48,843 nucleotides of DNA from Acidimicrobiaceae bacterium (GCA_002721305.1 PBKA01000029.1:1-48843); one strand, 5' to 3'; positions 8,308 to 17,152 are shown, numbered from the stretch's first letter. Numbers and translations: made by a program. Notes: generated from the sequence alone by a model not told the origin.

Positions 8308-8327
8308 AGGCTAGCTGGAGCTAGATT
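8308..8327. promoter_or_regulatory. Bidirectional overlapping promoter for the HAD gene and xthA
   Basis: Minus-strand TAGCCT (8313 down to 8308) lies 8 bases before GTG 8299, and plus-strand TAGATT (8322-8327) lies 6 bases before GTG 8334. Both positions are right for leaderless transcripts. The -10s sit in an inverted repeat, CTAGCT GG AGCTAG (8311-8324), and are only 8 bases apart, so two polymerases could not occupy them together. Confidence 0.6.
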
Positions 8328-8333
8328 CTGGAT

Positions 8334-9107
8334 GTGCGTATAGCGACATGGAATGTTAATAGTCTCAATGCCCGGATAGAGCGAGTCGATGAATGGCTTG
8401 AGTACGCGTGTCCTGATGTCCTTCTGATACAGGAAACAAAAATGTCGGAAGATCAATTTCCCCATGACCATTTCGCACAGCTGGGATACGACAGTGTCCA
8501 TGCGGGCGAAGGTCGTTGGAACGGAGTCGCGATTCTGTCGAGAGTAGGAATTGAAAACCCTTTCAAGGGCTTCGCTGACGGTGGTGAAGAAGATCCCGAA
8601 GCACGGATTATTTCCGCGACGTGTGCCGGGGTAAGCGTGTGTTCGGTTTATGTGCCCAATGGGCGAGAAGTCGATCATGACCATTACCGCTACAAACTGT
8701 TATGGATGGCCCGCTTGAAAGGCCATCTAGAAGCGACTTGCGACCCGAACGATTCGCTACTGGTTGGGGGTGACTACAACATCTGCCCAGATGACCGAGA
8801 TGTTTGGGACCCAGACAACCCGGTTTCGCGAACCCATGTGACCCAGAAAGAAAGAGATGCGCTGACTGCTCTGGAACGGTGGGGTTTGGTGGACGTTTTC
8901 CGCGAGTTCTATGACGATGAAGGACTTTTCTCCTGGTGGGACTATCGGGACGGAGCTTTCCACAAGAAAATGGGGCTGCGAATCGACTTGCTGATGGCTA
9001 GCCGGCCGGTCATGGATAGGGCGAGTTTCTGTCTAGTGGACAGGACCGCTCGGAAGGGCAAAAAGCCCTCTGACCATGCACCGGTCTTCGTTGACTTAGA
9101 TGATTAG
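8334..9107 (+). CDS. xthA: Exodeoxyribonuclease III
   Basis: This is a 257-residue EEP-fold nuclease that cleaves DNA 5' to abasic sites and trims 3' ends in base-excision repair. Visible motifs are WNVNSLNAR with Asn7, the metal ligand Glu34 in 'IQETK', 'GGDYNICP' in the centre, 'RIDLLMAS', and the catalytic Asp-His pair in SDHAPV (Asp247, His248). Length and motif order match ExoIII/XthA rather than the larger endonuclease/exonuclease/phosphatase proteins. The GTG at 8334 lacks a ribosome-binding site but sits 6 bases after a TAGATT -10. It ends 8 bases from the convergent helicase gene. Confidence 0.92.
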   Translation: MRIATWNVNSLNARIERVDEWLEYACPDVLLIQETKMSEDQFPHDHFAQLGYDSVHAGEGRWNGVAILSRVGIENPFKGFADGGEEDPEARIISATCAGVSVCSVYVPNGREVDHDHYRYKLLWMARLKGHLEATCDPNDSLLVGGDYNICPDDRDVWDPDNPVSRTHVTQKERDALTALERWGLVDVFREFYDDEGLFSWWDYRDGAFHKKMGLRIDLLMASRPVMDRASFCLVDRTARKGKKPSDHAPVFVDLDD

Positions 9108-9115
9108 CTGAGGCC

Positions 9116-11095
9116 TTACTGCGGTTCTTCATCGAGATGAACCGGGGAGTCGTTGGCGATCACCTCGAGAATTTCCGGACCAACACGTTTGAGGCGATGT
9201 TCAGCAAGACCAGTAACTTCCGACAGCTCGGAAATGCTTGCGGGAAGCTTTCTAGCCACTTCGGATATTAAATGGTCAGGAAGCAGAGCAGACGGTTCTA
9301 TCCGTCGCGCCCGAGATGTGCTGTCAATCCAATCTCGGAGGCGACGGTCACGGAGTCCAGCAGCACTGTTGGCGTTAGCTGCCAACTTTTTTCTCGCCTC
9401 AGCTAGATACCGAATGCTTACATCCTTGGATGAGGCCGCGGGCTGTCGGTCGGATGTAGTGATGAGGTCAAGCCATCGAGAAGGGTCGCGCTTTTCCGAT
9501 ACTTGCCCCACCTGTCTGGATTCCGCCCAAGTCAGGTGGAGCCGTCGCTGAGCCCGAGAGACAGCGACATACAGGAGTCGACGTTCCTCGGGATCATCGG
9601 ATCGAATAGGGACCAGACCCTCTTCGAGTCCGGCGATTACAACATTGGGCCACTCAAGCCCCTTCGCAGCGTGAAATGTGGCGAGGTCCACTCCATCGCC
9701 GTGGTAATCCAAGTCGCCTGGGCGCAGAGTCCGCAGCCAATCGCGAAATCCTGACCCTGAAGCGTTGAAATTTTCTTTACCGTATTGGACAGCTAGTTCA
9801 GCGACACGTTTTTGAACACCGTGGTCGAAGTCGTCGAACAGATCAATTGCCAAGGCAGAGAAGTCCGACTCCGCGGCGCACAGTTGATCGATGAGATCTT
9901 TGACCTCCGGAAGTCGGAGGATGCCACCTTGACTCCTAAATCTGTAAGGAACTTGAAGGTCGTTGAATACGCTAGCTATCAGTTCCAGTTGGCCATTAGT
10001 GCGCGCGAGAACAGCGTGATGCGACCACCTGGTTTCGGGTGATCGAAGGTCCCGGAGATAGCGAGCGATGCCTACCGCTTCCTCATTCTCATTAGCGAAG
10101 CTATTTCTCGTCGGAAATTCCCCGCTGGAAGGAAGCTCGTGACCCAGAGACGAGGACTTGCCGATAACAGCATTTGCCGCATCAATAATCCGTGGTTGAC
10201 TTCGATGGTTATCGGTTAATGAGACGGTCTTAGCAGACGGAAAATAGTCGGAGAAGTCAGAAAGCAAAGATGAGTCCGCGCCGTTCCACCCGTAAATCGC
10301 TTGGTCCGGATCGCCCACCACGCAAAGGTCTTCTCGGTCTCCAAGCCAAGCCTTCAGGAGATCGAATTGGACCCGGTTCAGGTCTTGAAACTCATCGACG
10401 AAGAAATGTCGGAAAACCCAGTGTTGCGCATCCCGAAATGCCTTGTCAGTCTTCAACAAAGTGGTGCATTCGGCCAAGATGTCATCGAAGTCGAGAAGTC
10501 CCCGCTTGCGTTTATAGGCAACAAAAGAATTCTGTAAATCAGCCAGCTGAGCAGCACGAGCCTCGCCGACCCGCCAAATACCCGGTCCGTTCCTGTATTC
10601 GTCAGGAGTCAAATTCTGCGAACTCAACCAGTCAATCTCCGATATGGCAGCTTTCAATTGCAGTTGTGGAAAGTCTTCGATTATTTGTGCGAGTACCAGA
10701 CGTCGGCCTGCGAGCACAGTGGGAGGGCGCTTCCCATGGTCAGATCGATACTGCCTAATTTGGGTTAAAGCCGTTGAATGAAAGGTTCCGACCGCGCCCA
10801 AATCTCGAATACCCATTCTGTTCAGACGAGAGCGGAGTTCGTTCGCCGCCCGCCGCGTGAACGTCAGAGCGAGCACTCGACGTGCATCCGCACTCCCATC
10901 GGCGATACGTCGAGCTATTCGATGGGTGAGCACACGAGTTTTGCCGGCGCCCGGTCCGGCGAGAATCCGCAGAGGAGCATCATCAGACTCCACCGCCGCT
11001 TCTTGTTCGCCGCTCAGCGGGTCAAAATGCGCCTGAAACGTGTTCGAGGTCGGTCTGCTAGGTCCAGATCCACCAACGTTGTTCGAGCTACCCAC
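9116..11095 (-). CDS. uvrD2: UvrD2-like superfamily 1 DNA helicase with HRDC-like tail
   Basis: This is a 3'-5' SF1A helicase of about 659 residues. Motifs seen: Q-motif 'LSGEQEAAV', Walker A AGPGAGKT (46-53), Ia 'LTFTRRAANELRSR', motif II DEFQD (234-238), motif III 'GDPDQAIYGWNGA', motif V 'TFHAAKGLEWPNV' and motif VI 'EERRLLYVAVSRAQRRL'. The last 60 residues look like an HRDC domain, as in mycobacterial UvrD2. The four-cysteine motif that precedes HRDC in UvrD2 is absent. I start it at GTG 11095, 7 bases after a TAGCGT -10. An in-frame extension to 11266 would run through the opposing promoter and add 57 low-complexity residues. Likely role is DNA repair; UvrD2 itself is the best family match. 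Confidence 0.85.
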   Translation of the reverse strand: MGSSNNVGGSGPSRPTSNTFQAHFDPLSGEQEAAVESDDAPLRILAGPGAGKTRVLTHRIARRIADGSADARRVLALTFTRRAANELRSRLNRMGIRDLGAVGTFHSTALTQIRQYRSDHGKRPPTVLAGRRLVLAQIIEDFPQLQLKAAISEIDWLSSQNLTPDEYRNGPGIWRVGEARAAQLADLQNSFVAYKRKRGLLDFDDILAECTTLLKTDKAFRDAQHWVFRHFFVDEFQDLNRVQFDLLKAWLGDREDLCVVGDPDQAIYGWNGADSSLLSDFSDYFPSAKTVSLTDNHRSQPRIIDAANAVIGKSSSLGHELPSSGEFPTRNSFANENEEAVGIARYLRDLRSPETRWSHHAVLARTNGQLELIASVFNDLQVPYRFRSQGGILRLPEVKDLIDQLCAAESDFSALAIDLFDDFDHGVQKRVAELAVQYGKENFNASGSGFRDWLRTLRPGDLDYHGDGVDLATFHAAKGLEWPNVVIAGLEEGLVPIRSDDPEERRLLYVAVSRAQRRLHLTWAESRQVGQVSEKRDPSRWLDLITTSDRQPAASSKDVSIRYLAEARKKLAANANSAAGLRDRRLRDWIDSTSRARRIEPSALLPDHLISEVARKLPASISELSEVTGLAEHRLKRVGPEILEVIANDSPVHLDEEPQ

Positions 11096-11102
11096 CCTTG
11101 TG

Positions 11103-11146
11103 ACGCTACTGCCTAGGTGAGACCTTGGCCCCGTCGCGTCTACTCT
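11103..11146. promoter_or_regulatory. Divergent leaderless promoters for uvrD2 and the metal-receptor-like gene
   Basis: Minus-strand TAGCGT (11108 to 11103) precedes GTG 11095 by 7 bases. Plus-strand TACTCT (11141-11146) precedes ATG 11153 by 6 bases. Neither gene has a Shine-Dalgarno sequence, so both messages probably begin at or next to the start codon. These elements also decide the starts chosen for both genes. Confidence 0.55.
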
Positions 11147-11152
11147 CGAACC

Positions 11153-11854
11153 ATGGGCACGTCTATGAACGTCGTTAGTCTGGTTCCGAGCGTGACTGAA
11201 ACGTTGATTACTTGGGGAATAACCCCGATTGCCTGCACCCGCTTCTGCGAGCATCCGGAAATTCAAAACGTGGGAGGGACAAAAGATCCCGACATTGACG
11301 CCATCCGGGACCTGGCTCCTGATCTAGTGGTTGTAGACCGCGAAGAGAACCGACTTGAGGACTACCAGGCCTTGGTTCGCTGCGATCTCACCGTAGAGCC
11401 CCTTCACGTCACGTCGCTGTCCGACGTGGCCACTCAAATCACACGTCTTGCATCGATCTTCGACGTTCAATGGTCACATTCCCCGGGGCCACCGAAGCCA
11501 AACCGGAACCTGACCGCATTCGTTCCCATCTGGCGGCGCCCTTGGATGACCATTGCCTCCCAAACGTATGGGGTTTCTTTACTTGAGCACCTAGGTGTTC
11601 AAGTGCTTTTCTCTGAAGCTGATGACTCGTATCCAACGCTTGATGAATCGTCCATCTCCGCCGCTGACCCTGACATTGTCTTAGCTCCTAGCGAGCCGTA
11701 CCCATTCGGTGAGCGGCACTTACAAGAGTTGGAACGGATAGCCCCGACATTTCTTGTAGACGGTCAAGACCTCTTTTGGTGGGGGTCTAGAACCACCGAC
11801 GCGATCCGACGGCTGGACGCTCAGATAGAAACAATCATCCAGAAAGGACCTTGA
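11153..11854 (+). CDS. Helical-backbone metal receptor-like (BtuF/FhuD fold) protein without signal peptide
   Basis: This 233-residue protein resembles cobalamin or siderophore binding proteins of the TroA-like fold: 'VVSLVPSVTETLITWG' at the N-terminus, 'CEHPEIQNVGGTKDPD', 'DLAPDLVVVDREEN', and the conserved 'PIWRRPWMTIASQTYG' segment before 'LLEHLGVQVLF'. Unlike transport receptors it begins directly with the first strand, with no signal peptide or lipobox, so it should be cytoplasmic. No ABC permease is nearby. The ATG at 11153 follows a TACTCT -10 by 6 bases. It overlaps the next gene by one base (TGATG). A cytoplasmic corrinoid or metal carrier or sensor is possible, but nothing here identifies the ligand. 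Confidence 0.78.
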   Translation: MGTSMNVVSLVPSVTETLITWGITPIACTRFCEHPEIQNVGGTKDPDIDAIRDLAPDLVVVDREENRLEDYQALVRCDLTVEPLHVTSLSDVATQITRLASIFDVQWSHSPGPPKPNRNLTAFVPIWRRPWMTIASQTYGVSLLEHLGVQVLFSEADDSYPTLDESSISAADPDIVLAPSEPYPFGERHLQELERIAPTFLVDGQDLFWWGSRTTDAIRRLDAQIETIIQKGP

Positions 11855-12750
11855 TGTTTACTGAACACACAGGAGTTGCTCGAAACAAAGAGACCGAACT
11901 GTACTTTGCTGCATCGGGGAACAGTTCAGATCCACCGGTGTTATTCATCAACGGTCTCGGAAGCCAATTGATCAACTTTCTCCCTGGTTGGGTGGAACAA
12001 TTCTGCGCCGCCGGTTTCTACGTGGTCCGCATGGATAACCGCGATGTCGGGTTGTCATCTAAGACGTCCGGAGATGCACCGACCATGGAAGCGCTGGTTG
12101 ACAGTTGGTCCGGTGACCGCTCCATAGCTGACATCAACGTTCCGTACGACCTATCCGACATGGCTATGGACTGTGTTGCGGTGATGGATGAACTAGGAGT
12201 CGAACAAACCCATGTCTGGGGAATGTCGATGGGGGGAATGATCGCGCAGACCTTGGCCATTAACTGTCCCGACAGATTGAAATCGATGACCAGTGTGATG
12301 TCGACGACTGGCGAACCTGGTGTCGGCCGTTCAACTTCCGAATCAGCAGCACAACTTGTAACTGCAGGAGATAGCAGAGAAGACGTTGTTAATAGTGCGG
12401 TCGCAGCTCGAAAGCTACACGGCGGATCACTATATGAGGAGAGTTGGGCCCGCTCGCTTGAAGAGGCGGCATATGACCGCTGTTACCATCCCCAAGGAAA
12501 AATATGGCAACTCTTAGCGGTCATGGCATCGGGCTCCAGAGCCGAACAACTCCCGATGATCACCCTGCCCACCATGATCGTTCACGGCAGGCTCGACCCG
12601 CTGGTTCAGTTGGACGGAGGGATAGCAACCGCTGGTCTAATACCGGGTGCAGAATTGGTCATACATGATGAAATGGGACACGACACCCCCGAACCGTTGT
12701 GGGGCCGCTACCTAGCCGACTTCCAGAGATTGGTGGATCAGACACAGTGA
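11854..12750 (+). CDS. Alpha/beta hydrolase
   Basis: This 298-residue alpha/beta hydrolase has the nucleophile elbow GMSMG in 'THVWGMSMGGMIAQTLA', an oxyanion region 'LFINGLGSQLINF', a catalytic acid in 'VHGRLDPLV' and a histidine in 'HDEMGHDTPE' near the C-terminus. No signal peptide is evident, so it is probably cytoplasmic. Closest general resemblance is to esterase-like members of the family often found near lipid or polyketide metabolism. The ATG at 11854 has AAAGGA upstream and overlaps the preceding stop by one base; its own stop overlaps the next GTG by four bases. Substrate cannot be inferred beyond an ester or related bond. Confidence 0.85.
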   Translation: MFTEHTGVARNKETELYFAASGNSSDPPVLFINGLGSQLINFLPGWVEQFCAAGFYVVRMDNRDVGLSSKTSGDAPTMEALVDSWSGDRSIADINVPYDLSDMAMDCVAVMDELGVEQTHVWGMSMGGMIAQTLAINCPDRLKSMTSVMSTTGEPGVGRSTSESAAQLVTAGDSREDVVNSAVAARKLHGGSLYEESWARSLEEAAYDRCYHPQGKIWQLLAVMASGSRAEQLPMITLPTMIVHGRLDPLVQLDGGIATAGLIPGAELVIHDEMGHDTPEPLWGRYLADFQRLVDQTQ

Positions 12751-13367
12751 CGTCAGACAACGTAATCACAGACGTGACGCAACTTAATGCGCTCTACGGA
12801 GCCGCATCACCGAGATCGATCACGAAAGAAATAACACATCTCAATTCCGAATATCGGTCCTTCATTGAGGCAGCACCCTTTATGGCGGTTGCAACCGTCG
12901 GAGCCGAAGGCCTTGATTGTTCGCCCCGCGGCGAAGACGGCAACGTGGTTCGCGTCCTAGATGAAATCACAATCCAGTTCGCTGATAGGAGGGGAAACAA
13001 CCGACTGGACACACTACGAAACATTGTTTACGACAGTCGAATAGCTCTGCTGTTCCTAGTACCAGGAATCGGAGAGACGATGCGAGTCAACGGTCGCGCT
13101 TCTATCTCGGTTTGCTCGAAGTTGATCGAATCCTTTACAACTAACGGCAAGCGACCCAAGACGGTGGTCGAAGTAAAGGTTGATCGCGTCTACTTCCAAT
13201 GTTCGAAAGCCCTAGTTCGTTCAGGTATATGGGAAGTCGGTAAACAGATGCGTCCAGGTGATGTCCCATCGGCTGGAAAGATGCTGGAGGCAACAAGTAC
13301 CGACGATTTGGACGCCCTCGAATATGACCGCGACTTGGAACGGCGTCTCTCGGACGAACTTTGGTAA
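12747..13367 (+). CDS. PPOX-class flavoprotein (MSMEG_1061-like)
   Basis: This protein of 206 residues has a pyridoxamine-5'-phosphate-oxidase-like split barrel. Characteristic segments are 'PFMAVATVGAEGLDCSPRG' and 'FADRRGNNRLDTLRNI', which are typical of the FMN-dependent MSMEG_1061-like branch, then 'FLVPGIGETMRVNGRASI' and a C-terminal 'CSKALVRSGIW'. It probably binds FMN and acts as a small oxidoreductase; no substrate is visible. GTG 12747 overlaps the hydrolase stop (GTGA), which supports this start over a longer in-frame extension. There is no signal peptide. Confidence 0.82.
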   Translation: MTSDNVITDVTQLNALYGAASPRSITKEITHLNSEYRSFIEAAPFMAVATVGAEGLDCSPRGEDGNVVRVLDEITIQFADRRGNNRLDTLRNIVYDSRIALLFLVPGIGETMRVNGRASISVCSKLIESFTTNGKRPKTVVEVKVDRVYFQCSKALVRSGIWEVGKQMRPGDVPSAGKMLEATSTDDLDALEYDRDLERRLSDELW

Positions 13368-13437
13368 GACTGTCAGTCAACCGGGACAAGGTTTATCCAA
13401 GCACTAGATTGTCCTTGACCGACACAGGGAGATAAGT

Positions 13438-14583
13438 ATGGGTCCGCTTCAAGGAATTCGGGTAATAGAACTTCAGGGCATTGGTCCGGGGCCGTTTTGC
13501 GGCATGATGCTCAGCGACATGGGTGCTGAGGTCATCCGGATCGACCGCGCGGGGAACGTTACGGGCGGTGACTCAGATAACCCACCCATCGACGTGCTGG
13601 CGCGAGGAAGATCATCCATAGGTGTGGATCTCAAGAACCCCGAAGGGGTAGAGGTCGTATTGCGACTGGTTGAGACCGCTGACGCTCTCATCGAAGGGTT
13701 CCGTCCCGGCGTCATGGAACGTTTGGGCTTAGGGCCTGAAGAATGTTTTGCCAGAAACCCTCGACTTGTCTTCGGACGCATGACCGGATGGGGCCAAGAA
13801 GGTCCGTACGCGATGGCAGCGGGACATGACATCAACTACATCGCCTTGGCGGGGGCTCTCGAGCCGATCGGTCGTAACGGAGAAGCGCCGTTGCCTCCAC
13901 TCAACCTCGTCGGTGATTTTGGCGGAGGAGGTATGTTGCTGGCATTCGGCGTCGCATGCGGGATAGTGGAGGCGCAGCGTTCAGGACAAGGTCAGGTGGT
14001 CGATGCGGCGATGGTCGATGGTGCCGCGACCCTGATGGCTATGTTCCATTCAATGAGAGCTTTGGGTGTTTGGAACGACGAACGTGGGACGAATTTGCTT
14101 GACACAGGAAGCCATTTCTATGACGTCTACGAATGCTCCGACGGAAAGTACATCTCGATTGGATCAATCGAGCCGCAGTTTTATTCCGAACTTCTTCGTT
14201 TAACGGAACTTGAACAAGATGAAGCATTCGCCTCGCAGATGACGAGAACTTCTTGGCCTGAGTTGAAAGAGCGGATTAGTGAGGTCTTCAGGACCAAATC
14301 GAGAGATGAGTGGTGCGAGATCATGGACGCCACCGATGTGTGTTTTGCCCCGGTACTGACGCTCGCGGAAGCACCTCAACACCCTCACAATCAGCATCGC
14401 GGAGTGTTCACGGAAGTCGCAGGTGTTACGCAACCCAACCCGTCCCCGCGTTTCAGTCGGACCATAGAAGCAATACAAGGTCCGCCATCTCATCCGGGGC
14501 AAGACACCGATGAGGTTCTTCGGTCGGCGGGATATGACGCCGACGACATAGTGAAATTACGTGACGTAGGAGCAGTGGCCTGA
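13438..14583 (+). CDS. CaiB/BaiF family enzyme, probable alpha-methylacyl-CoA racemase
   Basis: This 381-residue family III CoA-transferase fold protein begins 'MGPLQGIRVIELQGIGPGPFCGMMLSDMGAEVI', given here in part as GIRVIELQGIGPGPFCGMML. It carries residues expected of AMACR/MCR enzymes: a His in 'AAGHDINYIALAG', an Asp in 'NLVGDFGGGG' and a Glu in 'YECSDGKYISIGSIEP'. Such enzymes epimerise 2-methyl branched acyl-CoAs before beta-oxidation. The ATG at 13438 has a GGGAG ribosome-binding site. It lies 70 bases after the flavoprotein gene, with a TAGATT hexamer (13405-13410) that could be an extra promoter. Racemase is favoured over CoA transferase because of the His/Asp/Glu set. Confidence 0.85.
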   Translation: MGPLQGIRVIELQGIGPGPFCGMMLSDMGAEVIRIDRAGNVTGGDSDNPPIDVLARGRSSIGVDLKNPEGVEVVLRLVETADALIEGFRPGVMERLGLGPEECFARNPRLVFGRMTGWGQEGPYAMAAGHDINYIALAGALEPIGRNGEAPLPPLNLVGDFGGGGMLLAFGVACGIVEAQRSGQGQVVDAAMVDGAATLMAMFHSMRALGVWNDERGTNLLDTGSHFYDVYECSDGKYISIGSIEPQFYSELLRLTELEQDEAFASQMTRTSWPELKERISEVFRTKSRDEWCEIMDATDVCFAPVLTLAEAPQHPHNQHRGVFTEVAGVTQPNPSPRFSRTIEAIQGPPSHPGQDTDEVLRSAGYDADDIVKLRDVGAVA

Positions 14584-14624
14584 CAGCGGAACGCGACCCC
14601 GAACCCGGCGCATCGCCCTCTGGA

Positions 14625-14942
14625 TTGCCCGCCAACCTCGTCCCTCTCTACGACGAAGCACAAGCGGTTATCGAGATTTCGCCGGCTTCGGCTTGCGCAA
14701 TTCTTAGGGTCATAATTCGCGCAATGATTCAAGAGCGCGGTCTGCGTGGTCGTCATATCACTCGTGATGTCGCCACGCTTGTCGATCAAGGTGCACCGGT
14801 TGGTCTCCTCAGAGCCTTGGACGTGGTTGCCATGAGCGACGAGTCAGCCAAGAATCCCGCTGAATTGCAACTCGTTGATGGTCATAGCGATGCTCAGAAC
14901 CTCACTATGTTCCTTCATCTCCTAGCGGACCAGACAAGTTGA
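14625..14942 (+). CDS. DUF4145-like protein
   Basis: This is a small helical protein of about 105 residues. The pattern 'EAQAVIEISPASACAILRVIIRAMIQERG' (part: SPASACAILRVIIRAMIQER), then 'ESAKNPAE' and 'SDAQNLTMFLHLLADQ', resembles DUF4145 domains, a helical module of unknown biochemical role that often appears alone or beside nucleases. The start is uncertain: TTG 14625 has no ribosome-binding site, and the frame is open back to a CTG at 14580 that overlaps the preceding stop region. It is in the same orientation as its neighbours, 41 bases downstream of the racemase-like gene, so it is likely co-transcribed. Confidence 0.6.
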   Translation: MPANLVPLYDEAQAVIEISPASACAILRVIIRAMIQERGLRGRHITRDVATLVDQGAPVGLLRALDVVAMSDESAKNPAELQLVDGHSDAQNLTMFLHLLADQTS

Positions 14943-14949
14943 AGGGCTA

Positions 14950-15306
14950 ATGCTTGGCAGGTTGCACCTAGCGGCATGCTGGGTGCTTGTGTTCGGAAAC
15001 GGCCTTGCCGGAATATGGTCTCTGGCGGCCACGCGCCTTCACTCGCTGAGAAGTCCCAGCTTGTGGTGGCTCACAGCGTTCGTCCAGTTCTGGGTTTTTG
15101 TCCAGTTAACGCTTGCTGCCCTTCACCTCAATGCAGATGAAGGGGCAGCGGGGTCGTTCCACGTCTTTTACGGAGTTCTCTCGGCGGTGACTGTGACGAT
15201 CCTTTACAGCTACAGAAGCCAACTCAGCCGATACCTTCACGCCCTGTATGGCTGGGGAGGCCTCTTCATAATGGGACTCGGCATCCGCGCCCTAGTGTTG
15301 ATCTAA
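14950..15306 (+). CDS. Small integral membrane protein
   Basis: This 118-residue protein has about four hydrophobic segments (roughly residues 4-26, 38-60, 68-86 and 98-117) with short polar loops. A histidine-containing loop 'LHLNADEGAAGSFHVFYG' lies between spans two and three. I do not recognise a functional family. The ATG follows a GAAGGG ribosome-binding site, 7 bases after the DUF4145-like stop, so it is the last gene of the operon begun at 11153. It converges with pckG 26 bases away. Confidence 0.65.
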   Translation: MLGRLHLAACWVLVFGNGLAGIWSLAATRLHSLRSPSLWWLTAFVQFWVFVQLTLAALHLNADEGAAGSFHVFYGVLSAVTVTILYSYRSQLSRYLHALYGWGGLFIMGLGIRALVLI

Positions 15307-15332
15307 GAGAATTCTGCCGCGGCGCAGACGAC

Positions 15333-17123
15333 TCAGTCAGCTAAGTGGTCGGATAGTTGATTGAGTTGGGCCCGCATTTCGTCGGGCAGCCGTTCCCCGA
15401 TGGATTCGTAGTGTTCTTCGATCAAGGTCAACTCGGTTCGCCACTCACCCTCATCCACGGCGAGCAAGGATTGAAGATCCTCCGCCCCAAGATCGAGTCC
15501 TGAGACATCTAAGTCTTCGATCTTGGGCACCATTCCGATCGCAGTTTCGACGGCTTCCGTCGTTCCACCGATCCGCTCCAGGACCCACTTGAGCACTCTC
15601 GCGTTTTCGCCGAAACCTGGCCAAATAAAGTTGCCTTCTTCGTCTTTGCGGAACCAATTGACGTAGAAAAGTTTTGGAAGACTTGCTCCCGGATGGCGGC
15701 CGATATCGAGCCAATGTTGAAAATAATCGCCGAAGTTGTAGCCACAAAAAGGAAGCATCGCGAACGGGTCACGACGTACCTGACCGATCGTTCCTGCAGC
15801 TGCAGCGGTTTTTTCCGATGACATAACCGAACCAAGAAAAACGCCGTGTTCCCAACTGAGTGCTTCCGCTACCAGCGGAACTGTAGTTGCTCGCCTTCCT
15901 CCGAAAAGGATCGCCGATATGGGCACTCCGGCCGGATCTTCCCAAGAAGGCGCTATCGACGGGCACTGGGAAGCTGGCACTGTGAATCGGGCGTTGGGAT
16001 GGGCCGCAGGACTCTCCGACTCCGGTGTCCATGTCTGGCCTTTCCAGTCAACTAACCGGGCGGGGGCCTCATCGCTTAATCCCTCCCACCAAACATCCCC
16101 GTCCTCGGTTTCCGCCACGTTTGTGAAGACGCAGTTTCCGGAAAGAGTAGCTAGGGCATTGGGATTGGTTTCTTGCCCCGTACCAGGTGCTACACCGAAG
16201 AAACCGGCTTCAGGGTTAATTGCGTACAACTGACCGTCTGCGCCGAATTTCATCCAAGCGATGTCGTCCCCGATGGTCTCGACCTTCCAGCCAGGAAGAG
16301 AGGGGATCATCATGGCCATGTTTGTCTTGCCACAGGCAGACGGGAAGGCCGCTGCAACATACTTGGTTTCACCGCCTGGAGGTGTAACTCCGACAATCAA
16401 CATGTGTTCGGCTAGCCAGCCTTCGTCTCGGGCCATGGTTGAAGCGATCCGAAGAGCAAAACATTTCTTACCGAGAAGGGCATTTCCCCCGTAACCAGAC
16501 CCGTAGGACCAGATTTCTCGAGTGGCCGGGAAATGCACTATGTACTTGTTGTCTGCGTCACACGGCCACGGGACATCTTCCTCAGCGGCGGTCAGAGGTG
16601 CGCCCAGAGAATGGATACATGGGACCCAGGCCTGGTCGCCTAGAGCATCCAAAGCACCCTGTCCCATTCGCGTCATAATTCGCATTGACGCGGCGACATA
16701 GGGTGAATCGGTGAGTTGAACACCTATATGAGCGATCGGAGATCCCAGCGGTCCCATCGAAAACGGGACAACGAACATTGTGCGGCCGCGCATGGCACCT
16801 GCAAACAACCCGAACATCTCTTCGCGCATTGAGTCAGGGTCCCGCCAGTTATTGTTGGCGCCGGCGTCAAGAGGGTCCTCGGTGCAAATGAAAGTTCTGT
16901 CCTCAACTCGAGCGACATCGCCCGGATCAGACCTGGCCAAGAAGCTGTTCGGCCGTTTTGCGTCATTAAGGGGAATGAGGGTCCCCTGTTCAACCATTGA
17001 ATTGGCGAACTGGTCGTATTCTTCCTGTGTGCCATCACACCAATAGACAGAATCGGGGGCGAACACTTCCGCCCAGCTGTCAACCCATTCGAGAAGGCTT
17101 TGGTTGGTGGTCGTTCCAGGCAT
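15333..17123 (-). CDS. pckG: Phosphoenolpyruvate carboxykinase (GTP)
   Basis: This 596-residue cytoplasmic enzyme interconverts oxaloacetate and PEP using GTP/GDP, and links the TCA cycle to gluconeogenesis. Diagnostic residues of the GTP class are seen: '[13 protein letters not shown]' (kinase-1a P-loop with the reactive Cys), '[10 protein letters not shown]' (metal-binding Asp pair), '[14 protein letters not shown]', '[19 protein letters not shown]' and '[19 protein letters not shown]'. Length is normal. The ATG at 17123 has a GGAGG ribosome-binding site with 5-base spacing. A CTGGGG/CCCCAG hairpin lies 30-46 bases upstream of the start. Confidence 0.96.
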   Translation of the reverse strand: MPGTTTNQSLLEWVDSWAEVFAPDSVYWCDGTQEEYDQFANSMVEQGTLIPLNDAKRPNSFLARSDPGDVARVEDRTFICTEDPLDAGANNNWRDPDSMREEMFGLFAGAMRGRTMFVVPFSMGPLGSPIAHIGVQLTDSPYVAASMRIMTRMGQGALDALGDQAWVPCIHSLGAPLTAAEEDVPWPCDADNKYIVHFPATREIWSYGSGYGGNALLGKKCFALRIASTMARDEGWLAEHMLIVGVTPPGGETKYVAAAFPSACGKTNMAMMIPSLPGWKVETIGDDIAWMKFGADGQLYAINPEAGFFGVAPGTGQETNPNALATLSGNCVFTNVAETEDGDVWWEGLSDEAPARLVDWKGQTWTPESESPAAHPNARFTVPASQCPSIAPSWEDPAGVPISAILFGGRRATTVPLVAEALSWEHGVFLGSVMSSEKTAAAAGTIGQVRRDPFAMLPFCGYNFGDYFQHWLDIGRHPGASLPKLFYVNWFRKDEEGNFIWPGFGENARVLKWVLERIGGTTEAVETAIGMVPKIEDLDVSGLDLGAEDLQSLLAVDEGEWRTELTLIEEHYESIGERLPDEMRAQLNQLSDHLAD

Positions 17124-17152
17124 TCTGACCTCCGCCGATTAGCAGACGTTAG

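Noticed and set aside
11096-11266. N-terminal extension of UvrD2
   Set aside because: The 57 extra residues are low in complexity, span both divergent promoters and part of the opposing gene, and the GTG at 11095 has a well-placed -10.
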